A program made the translations under genes and the position numbers. From the NCBI GenBank assembly GCA_964384805.1, contig CAYLLO010000024.1, forward strand, positions 1 to 20,426: DNA of 20,426 bases, given 5' to 3'. The notes below the pieces were generated by a model that made no database searches, was not told the origin of the DNA, and was given only the letters and a program-made list of their open reading frames with translations. The DNA is from HGM10611 sp964384805 (GTDB lineage Bacteria; Bacillota_I; Bacilli_A; ML615J-28; CAG-313). Below, one piece after another: positions 7,860 to 15,198 of the stretch (position 1 is the stretch's first letter; each line of letters opens with the position of its first letter).

Positions 7860-8255
7860 CTACCATACAAATGCTAAAACTTCGCCACCAAGATTTTTTT
7901 GGCGTGCTTCACGATCAGTCATCACACCACTTGATGTTGAAACGATTGCGATACCTAATCCATTAAGAACCTTAGGTAATTCGTCTCTTTTAGCATATAC
8001 TCTTAATCCAGGTTTAGAAATTCTCTTTAATCCTTTAATTACGTTAACTTTATTAACATATTTTAAAGTAACTTTGATCATTCCTTGTTTACCATCTTCT
8101 GTTTTTTCATAATCACTAATATATCCTTCTTCTTTTAAAATGCGAAGAACTTCAAGTTTTAAATTTGAAGCAGGAACCATAACATCAGCATGTTTCATTT
8201 GTGATGCATTACGGATTCTTGTAAGCATATCAGCAATTGGATCTGTCATAACCAT
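7860..8255 (-). CDS. rpsH: 30S ribosomal protein S8
   Basis: Central-domain 16S rRNA-binding protein; in enterobacteria S8 also represses the spc operon by binding its own mRNA. The 131 residues start MVMTDPIADMLTRIRNA, like Bacillus S8, and end EARQKNLGGEVLAFVW, with the conserved STSSGVMTD motif. The start at 8255 has AGGAGG at a seven-base spacing; the Met two codons in would be too far. The stop is 12 bases before rplF. Confidence 0.98.
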   Translation of the reverse strand: MVMTDPIADMLTRIRNASQMKHADVMVPASNLKLEVLRILKEEGYISDYEKTEDGKQGMIKVTLKYVNKVNVIKGLKRISKPGLRVYAKRDELPKVLNGLGIAIVSTSSGVMTDREARQKNLGGEVLAFVW

Positions 8256-8270
8256 AGATAGACCTCCTTC

Positions 8271-8456
8271 TTACCAGCTCGCCTTAGTAACGCCAGGAAT
8301 TAACCCTTTGTATGCTAATTCTCTAAAGCAAACTCTGCATAGCTTGAATTTGCGATAAACAGCATGAGGTCTTCCACAACGTTCACAACGAGTGTATTCT
8401 CTAACCGCATATTTTGGTTTACGATTGCATTTTACTTTTAATGATGTTTTAGCCAT
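8271..8456 (-). CDS. rpsN: 30S ribosomal protein S14, zinc-type
   Basis: Head protein of the small subunit. The 61-residue length and the four cysteines C24, C27, C40 and C43 (CERC...CRVC) identify the short zinc-binding form usual in Bacillota, sometimes called rpsZ, in contrast to the longer zinc-free form of about 89-101 residues. GGAGG precedes the ATG by eight bases. Together with zinc-type L36 and the zinc-lid adenylate kinase, this makes three zinc proteins in one operon. Confidence 0.98.
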   Translation of the reverse strand: MAKTSLKVKCNRKPKYAVREYTRCERCGRPHAVYRKFKLCRVCFRELAYKGLIPGVTKASW

Positions 8457-8471
8457 TATCTCTTTCCTCCA

Positions 8472-9011
8472 TTACTTTCTAAAAGGCATTCCGAGCATGC
8501 TTAATAAAGCGCGGCCTTCTTCATCTGTTTTAGCTGTAGTAACGATAACAATATCCATACCACGAACTTTAAATACTTTATCATAAACGATTTCCGGGAA
8601 AATTAATTGTTCTTTAACACCTAAAGTATAATTTCCTCGACCATCGAATGAATTAGGATTTACTCCACGGAAGTCTCTTACACGTGGTAATGAAATTGAT
8701 ACTAATTTATCGAAGAATTCATACATTTTTTCTCCACGTAAAGTTACTTTCGCACCAATTGACATACCTTCACGTAATTTGAAAACCGCAATTGATTTTT
8801 TAGCTTTGGTAATTAATGGTTTTTGCCCAGTGATTGCTGCTAAATCTTCAACAGCTGCGTCTAAGGCTTTTGAGTTTGCGATAGCATCCCCAACTCCCAT
8901 ATTTACAACAATTTTTTCGATTTTAGGAACTTGCATAACAGTTGTATAACCGAATTTTTCAGTAAGTTCTTTTACGACATTTTCTTTATAATATTGTAAA
9001 ACTCTATTCAT
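8472..9011 (-). CDS. rplE: 50S ribosomal protein L5
   Basis: 5S rRNA-binding protein of the central protuberance that bridges to S13. The 179 residues match the normal length. Recognisable segments are PKIEKIVVNMGVGDA, ITGQKPLITKAKKSIA, FKLREGMSIGAKVTLRG and RDFRGVNPNSFDGRGNYTLGVKEQ. AAGGAG lies six bases before the ATG, and rpsN follows after 15 bases. Confidence 0.98.
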   Translation of the reverse strand: MNRVLQYYKENVVKELTEKFGYTTVMQVPKIEKIVVNMGVGDAIANSKALDAAVEDLAAITGQKPLITKAKKSIAVFKLREGMSIGAKVTLRGEKMYEFFDKLVSISLPRVRDFRGVNPNSFDGRGNYTLGVKEQLIFPEIVYDKVFKVRGMDIVIVTTAKTDEEGRALLSMLGMPFRK

Positions 9012-9025
9012 CTGTTACTCCTTTC

Positions 9026-9391
9026 CTACTTATCAATACGTGTTCCAGATAATACTGCTACACGATATTTGATTTTCTTTCCTTTTGAATTTAATACGAA
9101 TTCGCCATTAGCATCTTTTTCGTATTCGTAGCGAAGTCTTGTTGGTTTCTTTTGTACTGGATCTAAATATGCAACATTTGATGCATCAAGTGCAGCTTCT
9201 TTCTTTTCAATACCACCATCTGGATGAGAATTAGATGGACGATAGTGCTTAGTTACAATATTAATTCCTTTTACAACTACCTTATTTTCTTCAGGATAAA
9301 CTTTTAAGATTTCACCAGTTTTATAAGTTCCTTTAGTAGCCTTATCCTTACCAGTTATAACAGCTACAATATCACCTTTTTTTAACTTCAT
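9026..9391 (-). CDS. rplX: 50S ribosomal protein L24, longer than usual
   Basis: Assembly-initiator protein with a KOW domain near the exit tunnel. The N-terminal MKLKKGDIVAVITGKDK and KHYRPSNSHPDGGI are family features. At 121 residues it is about 18 longer than the typical bacillary 103. Extra residues appear in the first loop (KATKGTYKTGEIL) and in a C-terminal hairpin of charged residues after RYEYEKDANGEFV. AGGAGG precedes the ATG by six bases. Function is secure; the insertions are probably lineage-specific. Confidence 0.97.
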   Translation of the reverse strand: MKLKKGDIVAVITGKDKATKGTYKTGEILKVYPEENKVVVKGINIVTKHYRPSNSHPDGGIEKKEAALDASNVAYLDPVQKKPTRLRYEYEKDANGEFVLNSKGKKIKYRVAVLSGTRIDK

Positions 9392-9401
9392 AAGTCGCCT
9401 C

Positions 9402-9770
9402 CTATAGAACTTCTGGAGCTAAAGAAACGATTTTCATGAAATCACCATCACGTAATTCTCTGGCAACAGGCCCGAAAATACGAGTTCCACGTGGTGTTTT
9501 ATCTTCTTTGATAATAACTGCAGCGTTATCATCAAATTTAATATATGAACCATCTTGTCTCTTTAATCCATGTTTTGTACGTACAATTACTGCTTTAACA
9601 ACATCACCTTTTTTAACGGCTCCGCCTGTTGAAGCTGATTTAACTGAACAAACAACGATATCACCAATGTTTGCAGTTTTGTGAATTGAACCACCTAAAA
9701 CTTTAATAATTAGTAATTCTTTTGCACCTGAATTGTCAGCTACATTGACTCTAGTTTCTTGTTGAACCAT
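9402..9770 (-). CDS. rplN: 50S ribosomal protein L14
   Basis: Highly conserved beta-barrel protein at the subunit interface, forming a bridge to 16S rRNA and the docking site for silencing factor RsfS. It has 122 residues and shows ETRVNVADNSGAKEL, GDIVVCSVKSASTGGAVKKGDVVKAV and RIFGPVARELRDGDFMKIVSLAPEVL. AGGAGG lies ten bases upstream of the ATG. The stop is followed by rplX after ten bases. Confidence 0.98.
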   Translation of the reverse strand: MVQQETRVNVADNSGAKELLIIKVLGGSIHKTANIGDIVVCSVKSASTGGAVKKGDVVKAVIVRTKHGLKRQDGSYIKFDDNAAVIIKEDKTPRGTRIFGPVARELRDGDFMKIVSLAPEVL

Positions 9771-9787
9771 AATCTAATTACCTCCTA

Positions 9788-10048
9788 TTAAATGATTACT
9801 GCTTCTTGAACAACTCTTACTAAGCGGCAGTGTTTAGTTTTTGATAATGGACGAGTTTCCATAATTTCAACTACATCTCCAACTTTAGCTAAATTTTGTT
9901 CATCGTGTGCAGCAAATTTCTTTGTGTATTTTACTCTTTTTCCATATAAAGGGTGCTTACGATATGATTCGATAGCAACAGTTATAGTTTTATCGTTTTT
10001 CGCAGAAACAACAGTTCCAACATAAGTTTTACGTGTATTTCTTTCCAT
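9788..10048 (-). CDS. rpsQ: 30S ribosomal protein S17
   Basis: Primary 16S rRNA-binding protein of OB fold. The 86 residues match the family, with RKTYVGTVVSAKNDKTITVAIE, YRKHPLYGKRVKYTKKFAAHDE and the GDVVEIMETRPLSKTKHCRLV block. The Shine-Dalgarno AAGGAGG lies within the last codons of rpmC, one base before which this gene starts, so rpmC and rpsQ are probably coupled. Confidence 0.98.
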   Translation of the reverse strand: MERNTRKTYVGTVVSAKNDKTITVAIESYRKHPLYGKRVKYTKKFAAHDEQNLAKVGDVVEIMETRPLSKTKHCRLVRVVQEAVII

Positions 10049-10049
10049 A

Positions 10050-10292
10050 TTAAGCCTCCTTGTTTGCGTTAGCGCGTTCAGTTAATACTGTATATGCGCG
10101 GGCAATTTCTTTTTTAACTTTGCGTAATTGAGCAGTGTTTTCTAATTTACCAACAGCTGCTTGGAAACGCAAGTTGAATAATTCTTGTTTTAATTCGGCA
10201 ATTTTTGCTTGGATATCAGCATCTTTTAATTCGCGAATTTGATTTACTTGTGATTTTTTTACAACTTGTTTTGCAGTCTTCTTTGCAGCCAT
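10050..10292 (-). CDS. rpmC: 50S ribosomal protein L29 with a basic N-terminal extension
   Basis: Two-helix protein beside the polypeptide exit, part of the docking platform for trigger factor and SRP. The core, IRELKDADIQAKIAELKQEL and FNLRFQAAVGKLENTAQLRKVKKEIAR, is typical. I choose ATG 10292 (MAAKKTAKQ), one base after the rplP stop, with GGTGA just upstream; a GTG at 10304 would add four residues and overlap rplP. The 80-residue product has about 15 extra Lys/Ala-rich residues before the normal start, which has no usable start codon of its own. Confidence 0.96.
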   Translation of the reverse strand: MAAKKTAKQVVKKSQVNQIRELKDADIQAKIAELKQELFNLRFQAAVGKLENTAQLRKVKKEIARAYTVLTERANANKEA

Positions 10293-10293
10293 C

Positions 10294-10710
10294 TTATTCA
10301 CCACTTTCTCTTACAACAAATTTTGTTTTAACTGGTAATTTATGAGATGCTAAACGTAAAGCTTCACGGGCAACTTCTTCAGTTACACCTGCAATTTCAA
10401 ACATTACTGTTCCTTCTTTAACAACAGCAACGTATCCATCAGGAGCCCCTTTACCAGATCCCATACGAACTTCAAGAGGTTTCTTAGTTCTTACCATATG
10501 CGGGAAGATATTAATCCAAACTTTCCCGTCACGTTTCATATAACGTGTCATAGCAATACGGGCAGCTTCGATTTGACGGTCAGTAATCCAAGCACCTTCT
10601 AATGATTGTAAACCATATTCACCATTAGTTACTTTTACTAACCCTTTTGCTTTTCCTTCGTAACTTATACGATGTGGACGACGATATTTAGTTCTTTTTG
10701 GCATTAACAT
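10294..10710 (-). CDS. rplP: 50S ribosomal protein L16
   Basis: Large-subunit protein that positions aminoacyl-tRNA in the A site and organises 23S rRNA helices. The 138 residues are slightly short of the Bacillus 144. PKRTKYRRPHRISYEGKAKG, ITDRQIEAARIAMTRYMKRDGKVWINIFP and VRMGSGKGAPDGYVAVV are diagnostic. The start at 10710 (MLMPKR) has AAGGAGG nine bases upstream and matches the MLLPKR start of Bacillus; the inner Met at 10704 is too far from that site. Confidence 0.97.
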   Translation of the reverse strand: MLMPKRTKYRRPHRISYEGKAKGLVKVTNGEYGLQSLEGAWITDRQIEAARIAMTRYMKRDGKVWINIFPHMVRTKKPLEVRMGSGKGAPDGYVAVVKEGTVMFEIAGVTEEVAREALRLASHKLPVKTKFVVRESGE

Positions 10711-10711
10711 A

Positions 10712-11374
10712 TTATCGTTCCTCCTTCTTTGTTACAGTTTGTTTAGCTGCAAGTACTTCACCTTTATTGATCCATACTTTAACACCTAATTTACCATAAG
10801 TAGTAGCCGCTTCGGCTGTAGCATAATCGATATCAGCACGAAGAGTATGTAGTGGAACACTTCCTTCAATATATCCTTCGCTACGAGCAATTTCAGCTCC
10901 ACCTAAACGTCCAGAAATTTGAGTTTTAATTCCTTTAGCTCCAGCTTTTAATGCACGTTGGATGGCCATTTTTTGAACACGGCGGAATGATGCACGGTTT
11001 TCTAATTCTTCAGCCATTTTACGAGCTACGATTGTCGCATCAACATCTGGATTTTTAATTTCAACAACAGTAATATATACATGTTTTCCAGTTAATTTTT
11101 CTAATTTTTTAACTGCTTCATTTTTCTTTGATCCTTCACGACCAATTACCGCACCAGGTTTTGCAGTATGTAAAGCTACAATTACTTTTTTACCTGTACG
11201 TTTAACTTCAATATGAGCTACATAAGCGTTCTTATAGAAGTCATTTAAGAATTCACGGATTTTTAAATCTTCATGTAATAAATCCGCAACTTTAGTTTTT
11301 GGTGCGTACCATTTAGTATCCCAATCACGGATGATACCAACACGTAATCCTATTGGACTTACCTTTTGACCCAT
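10712..11374 (-). CDS. rpsC: 30S ribosomal protein S3
   Basis: Head protein at the mRNA entry channel, contributing to the ribosomal helicase. The 220 residues begin MGQKVSPIGLRVGIIRDWDTKWYA. The KH domain with GAVIGREGSKKNEAVKKLE is at about residues 74-97. The C-terminal domain contains KMAIQRALKAGAKGIKTQISGRLGGAEIAR. It ends in a basic tail and is followed one base later by rplP, whose Shine-Dalgarno lies inside its last codons. Confidence 0.98.
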   Translation of the reverse strand: MGQKVSPIGLRVGIIRDWDTKWYAPKTKVADLLHEDLKIREFLNDFYKNAYVAHIEVKRTGKKVIVALHTAKPGAVIGREGSKKNEAVKKLEKLTGKHVYITVVEIKNPDVDATIVARKMAEELENRASFRRVQKMAIQRALKAGAKGIKTQISGRLGGAEIARSEGYIEGSVPLHTLRADIDYATAEAATTYGKLGVKVWINKGEVLAAKQTVTKKEER

Positions 11375-11385
11375 ATGTGCCCTCC

Positions 11386-11724
11386 TTATTTAGCAGCTTC
11401 AGCCACAACTACTGTTACATGGCTAGCTCTTTTTAAAATTCTTGCACCAGAACCTTTAGCTCTTGCGCGATATCTTTTTAACATTGGTGCTGGATTAGCA
11501 TAGATTTCTTTAATATATAAATCATTTGCTTCCGCTCCATTATTATTTACAGCGTTGGCTACAGCTGAATTAATAACTTTTAAAATTACTTCTTTTACTG
11601 TAGATTCAACATTACTAACGATGGCGATTGCTTCGCCTACTTTCTTTCCACGAATTAAGTCAATAACAAGTTTTGCTTTTCTTGGAGAGATTCTTACTGA
11701 TTTAGCGATTGCTCTTGCTTCCAT
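11386..11724 (-). CDS. rplV: 50S ribosomal protein L22
   Basis: Its long beta-hairpin lines the constriction of the exit tunnel, where macrolides and arrest peptides act. The 112 residues are normal. VRISPRKAKLVIDLIRGKKVGEA is the N-terminal signature, and the tunnel hairpin is the segment PAPMLKRYRARAKGSGARILKRASHVTVVV. GGAGGG precedes the ATG. No insertion or deletion is visible in the hairpin tip. Confidence 0.98.
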   Translation of the reverse strand: MEARAIAKSVRISPRKAKLVIDLIRGKKVGEAIAIVSNVESTVKEVILKVINSAVANAVNNNGAEANDLYIKEIYANPAPMLKRYRARAKGSGARILKRASHVTVVVAEAAK

Positions 11725-11739
11725 TTTTTACACCCTCCA

Positions 11740-12015
11740 TTATCTTCCTGCTTTTTTGTCTTTTCCGTGACCATGATATGATCTTGTTGGAGCAAACTCA
11801 CCGAATTTATGACCTACCATATCTTCAGTTACGTAAATTGGTAAATGAGTTTTACCATTGTATACAGCAACTGTATGTCCAACGAAATCAGGATAAATTG
11901 TTGATCTTCTTGACCATGTTTGAATTACTTTCTTTTGATTTGATTCATTTAATGCTTGAACTTTTTTCATTAAATGTTCATCAATAAAAGGACCTTTTTT
12001 AAGTGAACGTGACAT
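11740..12015 (-). CDS. rpsS: 30S ribosomal protein S19
   Basis: Head protein at the subunit interface that pairs with S13 near the A site. It has 91 residues with MSRSLKKGPFIDEHLMKKV, TWSRRSTIYPDFVGHTVAVYNG and the C-terminal GHKFGEFAPTRSYHGHGKDKK. AAGGAG lies about 13 bases before the ATG. Position between rplB and rplV is the universal S10-operon order. Confidence 0.98.
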   Translation of the reverse strand: MSRSLKKGPFIDEHLMKKVQALNESNQKKVIQTWSRRSTIYPDFVGHTVAVYNGKTHLPIYVTEDMVGHKFGEFAPTRSYHGHGKDKKAGR

Positions 12016-12033
12016 ATTCTTGAGTACTCCTTT

Positions 12034-12864
12034 CTAACCATTTCTACGACGAACGATAAGACGATTCGATTTATTTTTCTTTTTTCTAGTTTTAAGACCT
12101 AGAGCAACTTTACCCCAAGGAGTCATAGGTGCTTTACGTCCAATAGGTTGACGGCCTTCACCACCACCATGAGGGTGATCGTTAGGGTTCATAACAGACC
12201 CACGAACAGTTGGGCGAATACCCATATGACGTGTACGTCCGGCTTTACCTACATTAACTAATTCATGATCGGTATTACCAACAACACCAATTGTTGCACG
12301 GCAATTTCCAAGTACGCGGCGAACTTCTCCGCTTTGTAATCTAACTAATACATATTTTTCTTCACGACCTAAGATTTGTGCACCTGTTCCAGCAGCTCTT
12401 GCTAATTGTCCACCATGACCTGGGTGTAATTCAATATTATGAACCATTGTTCCCATTGGGATATTAGCAATTTCTAAGGCGTTACCAACACGAATGTCAG
12501 CAGTTACACCTGAAACAATTTCCATACCTACAGTTAAATCTTTAGGAGCGATAATATATCTTTTTTCTCCATCAACATAATGAATTAACGCAATGTTGGC
12601 ACTACGATTTGGATCGTATTCGATTGTAGCAACCTTTCCAACAACACCATCTTTATCACGTTTGAAGTCAATTAAACGATATTTTCTCTTAGCTCCTCCA
12701 CCTTTATGGCGAACTGTAATTTTACCACTGGCATTACGACCAGCTTTTTTATTTAAAGAAACAAGTAAACTCTTCTCAGGAGTATCAGTAGTAATTTCTT
12801 CGTATGTTAATACTGACATATTACGAAGACCATTAGTCGTTGGTTTATACTTTCTAACTGGCAT
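12034..12864 (-). CDS. rplB: 50S ribosomal protein L2
   Basis: Largest protein of the 50S subunit core, required for subunit association and peptidyl-transferase centre assembly. The 276 residues match the family. GKITVRHKGGGAKRKYRLIDF (about 47-67) and the C-terminal NPNDHPHGGGEGRQPIGRK (about 226-244, carrying the conserved histidine region) are visible. AGGAGG precedes the ATG, 13 bases after rplW. Confidence 0.98.
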   Translation of the reverse strand: MPVRKYKPTTNGLRNMSVLTYEEITTDTPEKSLLVSLNKKAGRNASGKITVRHKGGGAKRKYRLIDFKRDKDGVVGKVATIEYDPNRSANIALIHYVDGEKRYIIAPKDLTVGMEIVSGVTADIRVGNALEIANIPMGTMVHNIELHPGHGGQLARAAGTGAQILGREEKYVLVRLQSGEVRRVLGNCRATIGVVGNTDHELVNVGKAGRTRHMGIRPTVRGSVMNPNDHPHGGGEGRQPIGRKAPMTPWGKVALGLKTRKKKNKSNRLIVRRRNG

Positions 12865-12877
12865 TAAACTTTACCTC

Positions 12878-13161
12878 CTATAGTTCGAACGCATCGATTG
12901 ATTGACCAGGAGCAAGTCTTACGATCGCTTTTTTGTATGCTGGTTTAAATCCTGCGTATCTTTGCATTCTCTTAGCTTTACGATGAACATTAATTGTTCT
13001 TATAGCTACTACTTTAACATTAAAAATCTTTTCAATTGCGTTTTTAATTTCAATTTTGTTAGCATCTTTTTGCACTTCAAAAGTATATTGTAAATTTTCA
13101 ACTAATTGACTAGATTTTTCAGTAATGACTGGTTTAATAATAATATCATAAATTGATTTCA

Positions 13162-13162
<1 letters not shown>
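12878..13162 (-). CDS. rplW: 50S ribosomal protein L23
   Basis: Exit-site protein that docks trigger factor, SRP and the Sec machinery. The 94 residues start MKSIYDIIIKPVITEKSSQL and contain YTFEVQKDANKIEIKNAIEKIFNVKVVAIRT, with the long loop INVHRKAKRMQRYAGFKPAYKKA. Its ATG shares one base with the rplD stop (TAATG), and AGGAGG lies in the end of rplD, so termination-reinitiation coupling is likely. Confidence 0.98.
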
Positions 13163-13785
<623 letters not shown>

Positions 13786-13798
13786 ATTTGTCTCCTTC

Positions 13799-14458
13799 CT
13801 ATGCTAAACTTTCAGGGTTTAATGTCGCATTATGAGATTTAACTGCATTTGTAATTACTACATATGAGTTTTTAGCTCCTGGTACATTACCCTTAACAAG
13901 AATAACATTATTTGTTTCATCATATTTAACAAATTCTAAATTTTGAACAGTTCTAGTTTCTCCGCCCATACGACCTGGCATTTTCTTACCTGGTTTAATA
14001 CGTGCAGCTTGAATAGAACCCATAGAACCAATTCCACGGTGATATCCTGAACCGTGTGCCATTGGCCCTCTGTGGAAATTATGACGTTTGATAACCCCTT
14101 GGAAACCTTTCCCTTTAGAAGTACCTGTAACATCAACTAATTCTCCAGCCGCAAAAATATTTCCTTTAACCTCTTGTCCAACTTCAAACGCTAGCATCTC
14201 TTCCCCAGCGATTTCTTTTACGAAGCGCTTAGGGGCTGTGTTGGCTTTCGCAGCATGTCCAATTTCAGGTTTATTAGCAACTTTTTCACGTTTGTCTTCA
14301 TAACCTAATTGGATTGCATTGTAACCATCTGATTCCACAGTCTTTTTTTGTAATACCACGTTTGGAGTGACTTCAATAACTGTAACAGGGATTAAAGCGC
14401 CTGCTTCAGTGAACACTTGTGTCATTCCGATTTTCTTACCTAAGATTCCTTTGGCCAT
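13799..14458 (-). CDS. rplC: 50S ribosomal protein L3
   Basis: Assembly-initiator protein whose extension reaches the peptidyl-transferase centre. The 219 residues begin MAKGILGKKIGMTQVFTEAG. The central finger includes GTSKGKGFQGVIKRHNF and RGPMAHGSGYHRGIGSMGS, then KPGKKMPGRMGG. The glutamine in GKGFQG corresponds to the residue methylated in enterobacterial L3. GGAGGTG lies before the ATG. Confidence 0.98.
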   Translation of the reverse strand: MAKGILGKKIGMTQVFTEAGALIPVTVIEVTPNVVLQKKTVESDGYNAIQLGYEDKREKVANKPEIGHAAKANTAPKRFVKEIAGEEMLAFEVGQEVKGNIFAAGELVDVTGTSKGKGFQGVIKRHNFHRGPMAHGSGYHRGIGSMGSIQAARIKPGKKMPGRMGGETRTVQNLEFVKYDETNNVILVKGNVPGAKNSYVVITNAVKSHNATLNPESLA

Positions 14459-14481
14459 GAGTTACACCTCCATTTTTCTCA

Positions 14482-14790
14482 TTATTTTAAAACGATTTCG
14501 ACACCTGATGGAAGTTCTAAATGAACTAATGCATCAACGGTTTTAGCATTGATATTTACAATGTCAATTAAACGTTTGTGAGTACGACGTTCAAATTGTT
14601 CACGACTGTCTTTATATTTATGTGGTGAACGAATAATTGTAAATACTTCTTTTTCTGTGGGTAGCGGAATAGGACCAGATACAGTAGCACCAGTTCTCTT
14701 AGCTGTTTCCACAATCTTCTTCGCAGATTCGTCAAGTAATCTGTGATCATAAGATAATAATCTTATTCTGAATTTTTTTTCTTTTGCCAT
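14482..14790 (-). CDS. rpsJ: 30S ribosomal protein S10
   Basis: First gene of the S10-spc-alpha cluster. S10 sits in the 30S head and, in bacteria generally, also partners NusB/NusG in antitermination. The 102 residues show IRLLSYDHRLLDESAKKIVETAKRTGA, GPIPLPTEKEVFTIIRSPHKYKDSREQFERRTHKR and a C-terminus ending ELPSGVEIVLK. AAGGAGG stands eight bases upstream of the ATG. tuf, often directly upstream in other bacteria, is absent; the gene has its own promoter and structured leader. Confidence 0.98.
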   Translation of the reverse strand: MAKEKKFRIRLLSYDHRLLDESAKKIVETAKRTGATVSGPIPLPTEKEVFTIIRSPHKYKDSREQFERRTHKRLIDIVNINAKTVDALVHLELPSGVEIVLK

Positions 14791-14917
14791 GTTTAGCCTC
14801 CTTATACTTTTATAAACTAGAAGTTACGGCTCATTGCGAATTACCTGATTACACGTTTACACGGCAACGCTTCCGTGCGTATCAGCAACCTCGCAAATCC
14901 TTGCCTACCTTTAAGCC
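14791..14917 (-). promoter_or_regulatory. Structured S10-operon mRNA leader (probable ribosomal-protein autoregulatory element)
   Basis: Between the predicted start near 14917 and rpsJ, the RNA can form three nested helices on one axis: TTGCGA (14896-14891) with TCGCAA (14839-14834), CTGAT (14885-14881) with ATCAG (14849-14845), and CACGG (14877-14873) with CCGTG (14864-14860) around an 8-base loop. The Shine-Dalgarno lies about 35 bases farther downstream. An element at this place in the S10 operon is the L4 target in gamma-proteobacteria. Which protein would bind here, and whether control is by attenuation or translation, cannot be seen. Confidence 0.6.
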
Positions 14918-14923
14918 TTGTAT

Positions 14924-14952
14924 ATTATACTCAATTTGCCCTTTTTATGCAA
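14924..14952 (-). promoter_or_regulatory. Main promoter of the S10-spc-alpha cluster
   Basis: Minus strand TTGCAT (14952-14947), 17 bases, TATAAT (14929-14924). The 25-30 bases upstream of the -35 (14953-14980) are very AT-rich, as expected for an UP element contacted by the alpha C-terminal domain. No other convincing promoter was seen inside the cluster, so it may drive all 30 genes, about 14 kb. Confidence 0.8.
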
Positions 14953-15050
14953 CTAATTAGATAAATTTTTCACATATTTTACCTATTTTTAAACCCTTAA
15001 AAACATTTACTTATCAATTATTTCCCATCTTTATAACTTCTGCCTCACCC

Positions 15051-15083
15051 AAAAAGAGACACCTCATAAAGAAGTGTCTCTTT
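15051..15083 (-). terminator. Rho-independent terminator downstream of the glycosyltransferase gene / candidate sRNA
   Basis: A perfect 10-bp stem, AAAGAGACAC (15053-15062) with GTGTCTCTTT (15074-15083), around an 11-base loop. On the minus strand the stem runs into TTTTT. It lies about 115 bases beyond the stop of the gene at 15199 and separates that gene from the S10 promoter. Confidence 0.85.
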
Positions 15084-15133
15084 CCATAAATGGATTGGGA
15101 AGGGAGATAAATAGTAGAATGAAAGCATTCTAC
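15051..15133 (-). ncRNA. Candidate small RNA of about 83 nt with a C-rich single-stranded centre
   Basis: The minus strand has an extended -10 element, TGG+TATAAT, at 15148-15140. Seven bases downstream, position 15133 is exactly the first base of an 8-bp hairpin, GTAGAATG/CATTCTAC with a 4-base loop (15133-15114). An apparently unpaired stretch with CTCCCTTCCC (15106-15097) follows, then the terminator stem. A 5' hairpin, an exposed C-rich anti-Shine-Dalgarno-like centre and a terminator are the layout of known Gram-positive UCCC-motif sRNAs. No good -35 box is present, and the segment could instead be only the 3' UTR of the gene at 15199. Confidence 0.4.
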
Positions 15134-15198
15134 GATATAATTATACCAAATTAATGTGATATTAAAAGGGTGATAATGTGAAAATTAAGTGAATTTTG

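Noticed and set aside
14986..15003. A/T-only inverted repeat (TTTTTAA...TTAAAAA) upstream of the S10 promoter
   Set aside because: It is weak and without G-C pairs; it is better explained as the AT-rich region upstream of the promoter.
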